Shown here: positions 7,805-16,950 of the stretch, one piece after another
Position numbering within the stretch: the stretch's first letter is position 1
How the letters are laid out: each line of letters opens with the position of its first letter
Program-made: the position numbers and the translations under genes
The notes under the pieces: generated by a model
What the model was told of the DNA's origin: nothing
Databases searched by the model: none
What the model saw: only the letters and a program-made list of their open reading frames with translations
Source: JAUNSR01 sp036655355
GTDB lineage: Bacteria > Bacteroidota > Bacteroidia > Bacteroidales > JAUNSR01
DNA length: 64,000 bases
Assembly (NCBI GenBank): GCA_036655355.1
Contig: JAVVQG010000007.1
Span: 62,001-126,000 of the forward strand
Direction: 5' to 3'

Positions 7805-9574
7805 ATGAAAATTTCAAATAAATTTATCTTAACGGGAGTAGCCACCGGATTTCTGATGGTTTCCTGCTCTCCAAAACCAACTCTCCCGGTTGAGAAAAAA
7901 GTTGAGAAACCTGTGATTTATCAGGTCATGACACGTCTTTTCGGAAACGACTCATTAAACAACATCTACAACGGGTCAATTACAGAGAACGGTGTGGGTA
8001 AATTTAATGATTTCACAGCTACAGCACTCGATTCGATCCACGCATTAGGAGCAAACTACATTTGGTACACCGGAGTAATCGCCCACGCCTCTAAGACCGA
8101 TTATTCAGCTTATGGCATTCCGGCTAATCATCCGGGAACTGTAAAAGGGAATGCCGGATCGCCTTATGCCATACGGGATTATTACGATGTAGCCCCTGAT
8201 TTGGCTACCAACATAGATAACCGGATGAATGAGTTCGAAGAACTAATCAAACGAACCCATGAAAGTGGCATGAAGGTGATTATCGACTTTGTACCGAACC
8301 ACGTCGCACGTGAATATCGTTCCATCAAATCACCTCAGAAAGGAAATGGTTTGGGTGATTCGGATGATGTGAATACGGCATTTTCAACCAATAATAACTT
8401 CTATTATTTGCCCGGCGAGAGTTTTTCTCCTCAATTCGACGCATTGGGTTATTCAGAAAAACCGGCCAAAGCAACCGGTAACGATGTCTTTTCGGCCTCT
8501 CCTTCCATAGACGATTGGTATGAAACGATCAAATTGAATTATGGGGTTGATTATGTAAATGGCCGCACCACTCATTTTGATACAATTCCTTCTACATGGA
8601 GCAAAATGCGTGACATTCTTTTATTCTGGAGTGCGAAAGGAGTGGATGGATTCAGAACGGATATGGCAGAAATGGTACCGGTGGAATTTTGGGAATGGAC
8701 GCTTCCTCAAATCAAAAAGGAGTATCCCGATATGATTTTTATCGCAGAAGTTTATAATCCGAATGCCTACAAAAGTTATATTGAACAGGGAAAATTCGAT
8801 TATTTATACGATAAGGTCGGGCTATACGATACGCTTAAATATGTAATTCAGGGTAAATCACCCGCCTCTTCCATCACTGTGAATGCCCAGAATCTCAAGG
8901 AATTCCAAACTCACATGTTGAACTTCCTCGAAAACCACGACGAGCAACGCATCGCAAATAAGGAATTCGCAGGTTCTGCCGAGGCCGGAAAACCGATGAT
9001 GATTGTTTCGGCAACTTATACAAATAGTCCCGTCATGTTGTATTTCGGACAAGAACTTGGGGAGGAAGCAGTAGGAGCAGAAGGATTTAACGGTGATGAC
9101 GGAAGAACAACAATCTTCGATTATTACGGGCTTCAAAAGATCAAAAACTGGCGTAACGGAGGTATCTACGACGGTGCGTCCTTAACAGATGAAGAGAAAG
9201 AGTTGCGCTCCTTTTACAAAACACTGTTGAATCTGCTTCATTCGGAAGCCGCCTTCAATACCGGTGAGATGTATGACTTGACAGCTGCTAATAAGAACAA
9301 TACGGCTTTCAATACCGACAGACAATTTTCCTATCTACGAAAAGAGGGAAATGAAGTGATCTTAGCGATTGTAAACTTTGACAACGAAGAGGTAACTCAA
9401 GACGTCATCATTCCTCAAGATGCGTTTGTTAAACTTGGGATCCCGACCGATGTGAGTCTAAAAGGGAAGGATTTGCTGACCGGAAGTACGGAAGCTTCAA
9501 TCTTCACGCTTTCTCAGCCATTCCACACCACGTTAAAACCTTATTCAGGCAAGTTGATTAAGTTTACATTCTGA
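7805..9574 (+). CDS. lipoprotein GH13 family alpha-amylase-like glycosidase
   Basis: 589 residues with a lipoprotein signal peptide (lipobox before Cys21, in FLMVSCSP), so the enzyme is membrane anchored at the periplasm or cell surface. The (beta/alpha)8 domain has the GH13 conserved regions: DFVPNH, GFRTDMAE with nucleophile Asp286, FIAEVYN with acid/base Glu315, and ENHDEQR with Asp379. A C-terminal beta domain ends near residue 589. It probably hydrolyses alpha-glucans or maltodextrins; exact linkage cannot be told. It is monocistronic with its own promoter and a shared terminator facing the fucosidase gene. It is not part of a SusCD locus here. Confidence 0.88.
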   Translation: MKISNKFILTGVATGFLMVSCSPKPTLPVEKKVEKPVIYQVMTRLFGNDSLNNIYNGSITENGVGKFNDFTATALDSIHALGANYIWYTGVIAHASKTDYSAYGIPANHPGTVKGNAGSPYAIRDYYDVAPDLATNIDNRMNEFEELIKRTHESGMKVIIDFVPNHVAREYRSIKSPQKGNGLGDSDDVNTAFSTNNNFYYLPGESFSPQFDALGYSEKPAKATGNDVFSASPSIDDWYETIKLNYGVDYVNGRTTHFDTIPSTWSKMRDILLFWSAKGVDGFRTDMAEMVPVEFWEWTLPQIKKEYPDMIFIAEVYNPNAYKSYIEQGKFDYLYDKVGLYDTLKYVIQGKSPASSITVNAQNLKEFQTHMLNFLENHDEQRIANKEFAGSAEAGKPMMIVSATYTNSPVMLYFGQELGEEAVGAEGFNGDDGRTTIFDYYGLQKIKNWRNGGIYDGASLTDEEKELRSFYKTLLNLLHSEAAFNTGEMYDLTAANKNNTAFNTDRQFSYLRKEGNEVILAIVNFDNEEVTQDVIIPQDAFVKLGIPTDVSLKGKDLLTGSTEASIFTLSQPFHTTLKPYSGKLIKFTF

Positions 9575-9625
9575 TATCTCTTAGTGAAAACAAACCATTC
9601 TCTACCGAGAAATTGAGATAAAAGA

Positions 9626-9663
9626 AAAGCCCGGCAAGGAGTCATTATCCTTGACCGGGCTTT
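9626..9663. terminator. bidirectional terminator between convergent GH13 and GH29 genes
   Basis: AAAGCCCGG at 9626-9634 pairs with CCGGGCTTT at 9655-9663, with further AAGGA/TCCTT pairing inside; A and T runs flank the stem on both sides. Confidence 0.85.
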
Positions 9664-9714
9664 CTTATACCGATTCATTGAGTTTTAGATCTCGTTCGGA
9701 ACATTGTGATTTAA

Positions 9715-11046
9715 TTAATTGCTTGAGATGACATGTCCTTCGCCTCTGTAAAGACTTACCGGACCATCCAAGAGAACAGCCAAAACGGTAATCTGCTCAT
9801 CTAAGGTCTGTTCAGGAACATCGATATTCACGATTCCCGGAACTTCGCTCCAATATTGTTTACCATAAACTTTCCATGGTAACATCACCCCGTTTCCTAC
9901 TACCCACACACGATTGATTTTATTCTTTAAACCTTTAATCGTAACCGGGCCGTTCGGTTTATATGGCAGATAAATATATAAAATATCTCCCGCTTTATTC
10001 GTTGATGTGTAACCCATTACGTGTCCGTCCGGAATTCCGGCTTTTGTTTCATAGATCGCTTCCGCATGTTTGTTTGTCCAACGTCCGAATTCTTTCAGAA
10101 TAGCTACCTGTTCTTCCGGAATAGAGCCGTCAGCTTTCGGACCGATATCCAACAACAGGTTCCCACCCATGCTGATACATTCCGCAAACGTACGAAGCAA
10201 TGAGTTTATCGGTTTATAATTCGTATCGGCATGTTGATACCCCCATGAATCATTCATTGTCATACACAACTCCCAGTAACGGTCTGCAGGACGAACTACC
10301 GGTACACCTTGTTCCGGTGTAGCGTAATCTCCGTATCCCTGGATGCGTGAGTTAATGATCGTATTGGGATTGTTTTTACGTAATAGTTTTACGATATCCT
10401 TTGATTTCCAGTTCTCCGCACTTTGCTCCCAATCGCCATCGAACCAATACAGGTCCGGCGTATAGGCAGAACTGATTTCATCTAATTGCTGGAAATTAAA
10501 TTTTGTGAAGTTCGCATAACGTGCAGGATCGTTTTCATAACGTTTTTCCTTACGCGTTACGATGGGATAATCGGGATGAGACCAGTCTAAAAGCGAATAA
10601 TATAATCCGAGACGCAATCCCTCTTTGCGTGCAGCCTCACAGAAAGGAGTCAGCACGTCACGAGCGGCAGGAGTTTTCTTTACCGTGCTCAGGTCGCCCG
10701 CTTTGGTATCCCAAAGTGCCACTCCATCATGATGTTTGGTAGTGATAACGGTATATTTCGCACCGCTTTCTTTGATGAGTTTAGCCCATTCTTCCGGATT
10801 GTAATTCGAAGCCGTAAAACCGTCAAGTTGTTTCATGTACTCTTCGTACGGAAGGTAGCTGTTGTGAAAAGACCAGCTTTCAGTTACACCGTTTACAGCA
10901 TAAATTCCCCAGTGAATAAAGACTCCTAATTTGGCCTGATCAAACCATTCCATTCTTTTCTCTTTAGCCTCCTGGCTCTCCTTTTGCGCTTTTCCCGGTG
11001 CAAATAGTAACAGAGTAGACACGAGTACGCAGAAAAATTTCTTCAT
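9715..11046 (-). CDS. secreted GH29 alpha-L-fucosidase
   Basis: 443 residues with a signal peptide ending near GKAQ (residues 18-21). The GH29 fold is shown by GVFIHWGIYA near residues 41-50, TTKHHDGVALWD near 102-113 and the nucleophile region LYWFDGDWE with Asp203. A small beta domain follows at the C-terminus. Predicted to release alpha-L-fucose from host or plant glycans in the periplasm or outside the cell. It stands alone, convergent to the GH13 gene, without neighbouring sugar-utilisation genes. Confidence 0.92.
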   Translation of the reverse strand: MKKFFCVLVSTLLLFAPGKAQKESQEAKEKRMEWFDQAKLGVFIHWGIYAVNGVTESWSFHNSYLPYEEYMKQLDGFTASNYNPEEWAKLIKESGAKYTVITTKHHDGVALWDTKAGDLSTVKKTPAARDVLTPFCEAARKEGLRLGLYYSLLDWSHPDYPIVTRKEKRYENDPARYANFTKFNFQQLDEISSAYTPDLYWFDGDWEQSAENWKSKDIVKLLRKNNPNTIINSRIQGYGDYATPEQGVPVVRPADRYWELCMTMNDSWGYQHADTNYKPINSLLRTFAECISMGGNLLLDIGPKADGSIPEEQVAILKEFGRWTNKHAEAIYETKAGIPDGHVMGYTSTNKAGDILYIYLPYKPNGPVTIKGLKNKINRVWVVGNGVMLPWKVYGKQYWSEVPGIVNIDVPEQTLDEQITVLAVLLDGPVSLYRGEGHVISSN

Positions 11047-11129
11047 AGATGATATTTAAAAGTTAAGCAAAAATGTGGTTAAATTTCTTCAGGGCTTAAA
11101 ATTAGAAAAAAAATAGCATTTTACGCCCC

Positions 11130-11723
11130 TTAATCCTCATATAGAATCGTTCTTTCAACATAAAAAACCGGTTCATACTCTCTGAAATCAACCCTTACAA
11201 CCCAGTTACCTTCCAAATCGTAAGCAAACCGTTGCTGATAAATACCCGCACCCTTGCGATGAAACACTTTGAGAGCCAGACGACCATACGGATCATAGCT
11301 ATACGAAATGGCATCAACCGTTTCTTCACTTGTTTGACGAATGATGCAACTAGTTAATTTCCCTTTATTATCGTAAGAAAACGTTCTACTCTCTTTCAAT
11401 TCTCCCGTGGGATAATAATAACACCGCTTTACACATACCCCCTTCTTGTCATAAAAATCGGCTACACTATCACGGGAATAGATATCGGAACCCGGCAAAA
11501 ATAGTGGATCAAAGCCGGCATCCTCCAATTCACTGACGGGATCCCCTTTCGTTATAGTCCCATCCTTTGAAACAGCCTTAAAAACATTCATCGCTACAAT
11601 TTTCCCTTTTTTATTTCCCACAGAAAGCAGTGAATCCGATAGGAAGTTCTGAGCTTTTACCAAGTGGACACCCGAAATAATGAGAGCGATGATCAAACCA
11701 CACAAGAACGTAAACTTTTTCAT
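11130..11723 (-). CDS. secreted protein with YD/RHS-like repeats
   Basis: The ATG at 11723 starts a clear signal peptide (MKKFTFLCGLIIALI, cleaved near VKAQ), so the upstream in-frame ATG at 11738 is less likely; the result is 197 residues. The second half has repeated short beta units of the YD type: TFSYDNKGKLTS, SYSYDPYGRLALKV, RFAYDLEGNWVVRV. Such repeats form extended beta structures in secreted proteins. No enzyme motif. It follows no obvious operon partner and ends 83 bases from the fucosidase start. Confidence 0.7.
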   Translation of the reverse strand: MKKFTFLCGLIIALIISGVHLVKAQNFLSDSLLSVGNKKGKIVAMNVFKAVSKDGTITKGDPVSELEDAGFDPLFLPGSDIYSRDSVADFYDKKGVCVKRCYYYPTGELKESRTFSYDNKGKLTSCIIRQTSEETVDAISYSYDPYGRLALKVFHRKGAGIYQQRFAYDLEGNWVVRVDFREYEPVFYVERTILYED

Positions 11724-12135
11724 CACACGATAAGGCATTAAGTTAATTGTTCAGTTCAATTCCCTCAGGAAGAGCACTTATAGATACGCTTCCCGTTTGA
11801 AAGAAAACACCTGTTATGCCTTTTTAGTTGATGTTGAATTCATTCTTAAACAATTATAAGAAAAGGAATGGATTCTATTAAAATTAACCCCAATGAGTTC
11901 AGATTTGCGTTTCATATGGGAGTAAAAAAAGAAGTATGGATATTCCTATATAAATTTACATTATTTAATAAAAATATATTGAGTATTTATCCGAATATCG
12001 TAAATTTGCGCAGCTGACAAGAATCGTATTCAGTACTTATTTCTGTTTTCCCAAAGGGGTTTTCAGAACATTAGCAGCTGATTTGACTATTTTTATCGCT
12101 CTGTCTTGCACTTAAATTACTAATACATAAAAACT
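11724..12135. other. intergenic region with the mutAB promoter and leader
   Basis: Roughly 400 AT-rich bases between the divergent secreted-protein gene and mutA. It carries the mutAB promoter (separate entry) and a leader of about 120 bases. GCAGCTGA occurs twice in the leader (12010-12017 and 12075-12082), and its CAGCTG cores can pair with each other. No cobalamin riboswitch hallmark was found. Confidence 0.5.
11978..12008 (+). promoter_or_regulatory. promoter of mutA-mutB
   Basis: ATTG at 11978-11981 (-33 type) is followed after 19 bases by a perfect -7 box TAAATTTG at 12001-12008. The predicted transcript has a leader of about 120 bases. Confidence 0.65.
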
Positions 12136-13989
12136 ATGGCTGATCGTAAAGAAAAGCTGTTTACCGAATTCCCTCCGGTAACTACCGACGAGTGGATGGC
12201 AAAGGTAACTGCTGACCTGAAAGGAGCTGACTTTACTAAAAAGTTAGTTTGGAGAACAAATGAAGGCTTCTCTGTAAAACCGATGTACCGTTCGGAAGAC
12301 ATCAAAGATTTCAAAACAAAAGATTCTCTTCCGGGACAATTCCCTTATGTAAGAGGAACCAAAGTTCACAACGAATGGCTGGTTCGTCAGAACATTGAAG
12401 TAAACGACTTGATGAGCGCTAATTTAAAAGCAGTGGAGATCCTTGGCAAAGGAGTTAATTCTCTTGGTTTTAAATTAGGGAAGAATGCCGTAACGAAAGA
12501 AGGAATTGCAACTCTTTTAAAAGGCATAGATCCGACGAAAACGGAACTAAACTTCAAAACCTGTATCCATTCCACCCTCCAGCTGATTGAGCTATTGGCT
12601 GAATATTATAAAGAAAACGGTGTAGATCTTAAACTAGCAAAAGGAGCTGTCAACTTTGATCCGATCGGACGCATGATGAAGAAAGGGCACGAGGTTGAGA
12701 ACTACCTTGACTTGATGAAACAGGTAGTCAAAGCAGGTGAAGCTCTTCCGGGATATCGCGTATTGGCCGTAAATTCAATTTTACTCAATAATGCCGGTGC
12801 GTACATAGCTCAAGAACTAGGCTATGCATTAGCATGGGGTAATGACCTGCTTGGCAAGATGACAGATACTGGAATCCCTGTAGATGAAGTAGCAAAAAAT
12901 ATAAAATTCAATATGGGTATCGGAAGCAATTACTTTATGGAAATTGCAAAATTCCGTGCCGGAAGAATGTTATGGGCACAAATCGTTTCAGCATACAAAC
13001 CGGAGTGCGGTTGTGCGGCTAAGATGGTTGTGAATGCTCAGACCTCTTCTTTTAACATGACGATTTACGATGCCAATGTAAATATGTTGCGTACACAGAC
13101 AGAAGCGATGTCTGCCGCTTTAGCCGGTGTTGACTCGATTGTCGTGAACCCGTATGACATGCCATTCAAGGAGGGAGATGACTTCTCTGAGCGCATCGCA
13201 CGCAATCAGCAATTGCTACTTAAGGAAGAAGCTCATCTGGATAAGATCGTAGACCCTTCTGCAGGCTCCTATTATATCGAGAACCTGACTATGGCCATCG
13301 CTGAAGAAGCTTGGAAACTATTCCTACAGGTGGATGAGAACGGAGGCTTCTTTGCAAACGTAATGAACGGAAACGTTCAAAAAGCAGTCAACGAATCTGC
13401 TTCGAAACGTTTTGCCGCTGCTGCATCACGTAAAGAAATACTGTTGGGTACGAACCAGTATCCGAATTTCTCTGAAGCGGCAGAAAACAAAATCCAGAAA
13501 ACCGAAGGATGTTCTTGCGGATGCAATAATAAGGAACCGCAATTCGAAACGCTTAATTCGAAACGTCTGGCAGCAGAATTTGAAGCGCTTCGTCTAGCTA
13601 CGGAACATTCCGGAAGACGTCCGAAAGCCTTTATGCTGACAATTGGTAATCTTGCAATGAGATTGGCTCGTGCTCAATTCTCCTGCAATTTCTTTGGCTG
13701 TGCCGGTTATGAGAATATTGATAATCTCGGATTTGAAACAATCGAAGCCGGAGTTGAAGCAGCAATGAAAGCGAATGCCGATATTGTTGTTCTTTGTTCA
13801 AGTGACGACGAATATGCTGAATTAGCTCCCAAAGCTTACGAATTAATCGGCGATAAAGCGATATTCGTAGTGGCTGGTGCACCGGCTTGTGCGGAAGAGC
13901 TGAAAGCAGCAGGTATTACCAACTTTATTAACGTTAAATCAAACGTTCTTGAAACATTGAAGGCGTTTAATGCAAAATTGCTGAAATAA
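12136..13989 (+). CDS. mutA: methylmalonyl-CoA mutase small subunit
   Basis: 617 residues, the usual size of the beta (non-catalytic) subunit. It has the mutase TIM-barrel region and a C-terminal flavodoxin-like domain (about residues 490-617) that lacks the B12-binding DxHxxG motif, as expected for MutA. With MutB it interconverts succinyl-CoA and methylmalonyl-CoA on the succinate-propionate route typical of propionate-forming Bacteroidales. A cysteine cluster (GCSCGCN) lies near residue 457. The mutB start follows 2 bases after the stop, so translation is probably coupled. Confidence 0.95.
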   Translation: MADRKEKLFTEFPPVTTDEWMAKVTADLKGADFTKKLVWRTNEGFSVKPMYRSEDIKDFKTKDSLPGQFPYVRGTKVHNEWLVRQNIEVNDLMSANLKAVEILGKGVNSLGFKLGKNAVTKEGIATLLKGIDPTKTELNFKTCIHSTLQLIELLAEYYKENGVDLKLAKGAVNFDPIGRMMKKGHEVENYLDLMKQVVKAGEALPGYRVLAVNSILLNNAGAYIAQELGYALAWGNDLLGKMTDTGIPVDEVAKNIKFNMGIGSNYFMEIAKFRAGRMLWAQIVSAYKPECGCAAKMVVNAQTSSFNMTIYDANVNMLRTQTEAMSAALAGVDSIVVNPYDMPFKEGDDFSERIARNQQLLLKEEAHLDKIVDPSAGSYYIENLTMAIAEEAWKLFLQVDENGGFFANVMNGNVQKAVNESASKRFAAAASRKEILLGTNQYPNFSEAAENKIQKTEGCSCGCNNKEPQFETLNSKRLAAEFEALRLATEHSGRRPKAFMLTIGNLAMRLARAQFSCNFFGCAGYENIDNLGFETIEAGVEAAMKANADIVVLCSSDDEYAELAPKAYELIGDKAIFVVAGAPACAEELKAAGITNFINVKSNVLETLKAFNAKLLK

Positions 13990-13991
13990 CC

Positions 13992-16142
13992 ATGAGACCA
14001 GATTTTAAAAACATAGATATAAAGTCTGCCGGCTTCGCATCATCGAATGTGGCCGAGTGGGCAAAAGAGAATGGCATCACTGCCGATTGGATGACTCCGG
14101 AACTGATTCCGGTAAAATCCGTTTATACGCAAGAGGATCTTGAAGGAATGGAACACCTCGAATACGTAGCAGGTATTCCTCCATATCTTCGTGGACCCTA
14201 TTCCGGAATGTATCCGATGCGTCCGTGGACCATCCGCCAATATGCAGGTTTCTCTACTGCCGAAGAATCGAATGCATTCTATCGCAGAAATCTGGCTTCC
14301 GGTCAGAAAGGTTTATCTGTAGCTTTTGACCTTGCCACACACCGCGGCTACGACGCCGATCATCCTCGTGTAGTGGGAGACGTAGGCAAAGCCGGTGTTT
14401 CGATCTGCTCGCTGGAAGATATGAAGGTATTGTTCGATGGTATTCCTTTGAACAAAATGTCTGTTTCCATGACGATGAATGGAGGTGTACTTCCGGTATT
14501 GGCTTTTTACATCAATGCGGGATTGGAACAAGGAGCGAAGCTGGAAGAGATGCAAGGTACGATTCAAAATGATATTCTGAAGGAGTTCATGGTGCGTAAT
14601 ACGTATATCTACCCACCTGAATTCTCTATGAAGATTATCGCTGACATCTTCGAATACACTTCGCAGAACATGCCTAAGTTCAATTCAATCTCAATTTCAG
14701 GCTATCACATGCAGGAAGCGGGTGCCACAGCCGATATCGAGATGGCTTATACGCTGGCCGACGGTCTTGAGTACCTTCGTGCGGGAGTAAACGCAGGAAT
14801 GGATATCGATGCTTTTGCTCCTCGTCTGTCGTTCTTCTGGGGTATCTCAATGAATTACTTCATGGAGATTGCCAAGATGAGAGCAGCACGTATGTTGTGG
14901 GCTAAAATTGTAAAACAATTCAATCCGAAGAACCCAAAATCGTTGGCACTTCGTACACACTCTCAAACGTCGGGCTGGTCGCTTACAGAACAGGATCCGT
15001 TCAATAACGTGGGTCGCACTTGTATTGAAGCGATGGCTGCAACTCTTGGCCATACCCAATCGCTACATACGAATGCGTTGGATGAAGCGATTGCCCTTCC
15101 AACTGATTTTTCTGCCCGTATCGCACGAAACACGCAGATTTATATCCAGGAAGAAACTTACATTACGAAAGAGGTCGATCCTTGGGGCGGTTCATATTAT
15201 GTAGAAGCTCTCACAAACGAATTGGTTGAGAAGGCTTGGGCACACATCCAGGAAATCGAATCTTTGGGTGGTATGGCGAAAGCTATCGAAACGGGTATTC
15301 CGAAACTTCGAATCGAAGAAGCAGCAGCCCGTACTCAGGCTAGAATCGACTCAGGAAAACAAGTTATCGTGGGATTGAACAAATATCGCCTTGAAAAAGA
15401 GGACCCGATCGATATTCTTGAAATTGACAACACCGCCGTACGTGTACAACAGGTTGCCAGATTGAAAGAGTTAAGAGCTAACCGCGATGAAAAAGCGGTA
15501 CAAGAAGCGTTGGCTGCAATTACAAAGTGTGTAGAAACAAAAGAAGGCAATTTGCTTGATCTCGCTGTTAAAGCAGCAGGGCTTCGTGCATCTCTGGGCG
15601 AAATATCAGATGCATGTGAAAAAGTTGTCGGTCGATATAAAGCCATCATCAGAACAATTTCAGGCGTGTATTCATCAGAAACAAAACAAAATCCGGATTA
15701 TATCCGTGCGTGTGAACTTACAGCTGAGTTTGCAAAACGCAATGGTCGTCAACCACGTATTATGATTGCGAAAATGGGACAAGACGGTCATGACCGAGGA
15801 GCTAAGGTGGTAGCAACCGGATATGCCGACTGCGGATTTGACGTGGACATGGGACCATTGTTCCAGACCCCGGAAGAAGCGGCTCGTCAGGCGGTTGAGA
15901 ATGACGTGAACGTTTTAGGAGTATCCTCCCTAGCAGCAGGTCATAAAACATTGATTCCTCAGGTAATGGAAGAACTGGCTAAGCTTGGTCGTCCTGATAT
16001 TCTTGTAATTGCCGGAGGAGTTATTCCTGCACAGGATTATGATTTCCTATACAAAGCTGGTGTAGCGGCTATTTTCGGACCTGGTACTTCGGTGGCGAAA
16101 TGTGCAGCACAGATCACAGAGCTGTTGCTTGAAGAAGAGTAA
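13992..16142 (+). CDS. mutB: methylmalonyl-CoA mutase large (catalytic) subunit
   Basis: 716 residues, standard length. The TIM-barrel domain contains RPWTIRQYAGFS and the substrate region with LRTHSQTSGWSLTEQDPFNN partly visible; the C-terminal domain has the cobalamin motif GQDGHDRGAK (DxHxxG) at about residues 594-603. Adenosylcobalamin-dependent carbon-skeleton rearrangement between succinyl-CoA and (R)-methylmalonyl-CoA in the cytoplasm. Second gene of the mutAB operon, closed by a strong hairpin 24 bases after the stop. No epimerase or MeaB-type chaperone gene lies nearby. Confidence 0.97.
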   Translation: MRPDFKNIDIKSAGFASSNVAEWAKENGITADWMTPELIPVKSVYTQEDLEGMEHLEYVAGIPPYLRGPYSGMYPMRPWTIRQYAGFSTAEESNAFYRRNLASGQKGLSVAFDLATHRGYDADHPRVVGDVGKAGVSICSLEDMKVLFDGIPLNKMSVSMTMNGGVLPVLAFYINAGLEQGAKLEEMQGTIQNDILKEFMVRNTYIYPPEFSMKIIADIFEYTSQNMPKFNSISISGYHMQEAGATADIEMAYTLADGLEYLRAGVNAGMDIDAFAPRLSFFWGISMNYFMEIAKMRAARMLWAKIVKQFNPKNPKSLALRTHSQTSGWSLTEQDPFNNVGRTCIEAMAATLGHTQSLHTNALDEAIALPTDFSARIARNTQIYIQEETYITKEVDPWGGSYYVEALTNELVEKAWAHIQEIESLGGMAKAIETGIPKLRIEEAAARTQARIDSGKQVIVGLNKYRLEKEDPIDILEIDNTAVRVQQVARLKELRANRDEKAVQEALAAITKCVETKEGNLLDLAVKAAGLRASLGEISDACEKVVGRYKAIIRTISGVYSSETKQNPDYIRACELTAEFAKRNGRQPRIMIAKMGQDGHDRGAKVVATGYADCGFDVDMGPLFQTPEEAARQAVENDVNVLGVSSLAAGHKTLIPQVMEELAKLGRPDILVIAGGVIPAQDYDFLYKAGVAAIFGPGTSVAKCAAQITELLLEEE

Positions 16143-16165
16143 CTAATTCCTCTAACGATATAAAA

Positions 16166-16227
16166 CTGTCCCGGTCATTAATTTGTTTCAAAACCAATCG
16201 AATGAAACAGATTAATGATCGGGACAG
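16166..16227. terminator. strong bidirectional terminator after mutB
   Basis: A 25-base stem (16166-16190 with 16203-16227) pairs throughout, with two G-U type positions on one strand and a 12-base loop, followed by CTTTTTA. It serves both mutAB and the convergent flavoprotein gene. Confidence 0.9.
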
Positions 16228-16248
16228 CTTTTTATATGGAATGAGAAG

Positions 16249-16860
16249 TTACCCGAAGAAAGGACAATAGGTTGGATCCAACACGAACTTTTCCACCTCT
16301 TTCTTAACCTCAGAGAGCATTTGAAGTCTCTCTTGATCACCCACACTATTTATTGCGTAGAAAATACGATGGAAACAGAGCGGCGAATTACAAAAACCAA
16401 AAATACCGTCGTTGATTATGTGATTGAACGCAACAGACATTCCTGTTCGGATCATGTCTTCTTTGGTTGCATCCAACGTGTTAAACATACCAAACTTCTT
16501 TTCACCCAATAACCCCGTATAATTATGGTCTATCATGGCATAGGCGAAATCTTTTGTAAATACCCTGTCAAAATAGCCTTTCAACATTGCCGGAAACAAG
16601 CCCCACCAAATCGGACTGATAAATGTAATCTTATCGGCTTCATTTATGAAATCCTGCTCTACCTTAACATCAGGTAGTACAACTCCGGTTTCCTTACTTC
16701 TGAAATCCTCTAAACTCAATACCGGATTAAAATTCAGTTTATAGAGATCCCTCACATTTACAACAGCGCCTAAAGCAGTTAGTTGTTCAATCGTCGCTTC
16801 CAAAATAGCATGATTAAAACTATCCGGATTTGGATGAGCATATATTATCAGATGTTTCAT
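16249..16860 (-). CDS. NAD(P)H:quinone oxidoreductase-like flavoprotein (flavodoxin_2 family)
   Basis: 203 residues starting with the flavodoxin-like MKHLIIYAHPNPDSFN motif that binds FMN/FAD phosphate, followed by FISPIWWGLFPAMLKGYFDRVF, the family hallmark of MdaB/KefF/YwrO-type enzymes. Predicted role: two-electron reduction of quinones or electrophiles in the cytoplasm. It is monocistronic and ends at the mutB terminator. The substrate cannot be determined. Confidence 0.85.
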   Translation of the reverse strand: MKHLIIYAHPNPDSFNHAILEATIEQLTALGAVVNVRDLYKLNFNPVLSLEDFRSKETGVVLPDVKVEQDFINEADKITFISPIWWGLFPAMLKGYFDRVFTKDFAYAMIDHNYTGLLGEKKFGMFNTLDATKEDMIRTGMSVAFNHIINDGIFGFCNSPLCFHRIFYAINSVGDQERLQMLSEVKKEVEKFVLDPTYCPFFG

Positions 16861-16937
16861 ACCAAAATGATATTTAGTTATTACATTAATAACAATCCGA
16901 TTAAAATTGGGTTCAGAGATAAATTCAAATTAATTTA

Positions 16938-16945
16938 TATATTTG
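16938..16945 (+). promoter_or_regulatory. -7 box directly before the GT2 start codon
   Basis: TATATTTG fits the Bacteroidetes -7 consensus and ends only 5 bases before the ATG at 16951, so the transcript would be leaderless or nearly so. No good -33 element at the usual spacing. Confidence 0.35.
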
Positions 16946-16950
16946 TGTTT

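Noticed and set aside
11990..12135. cobalamin riboswitch before mutAB
   Set aside because: The leader is about 120 bases and lacks the characteristic B12-box sequence; only short CAGCTG repeats are present.
16783..16950. N-terminal extension of the GT2 gene
   Set aside because: Runs antisense through the flavoprotein gene and precedes the typical GT2 start and a -7 box.
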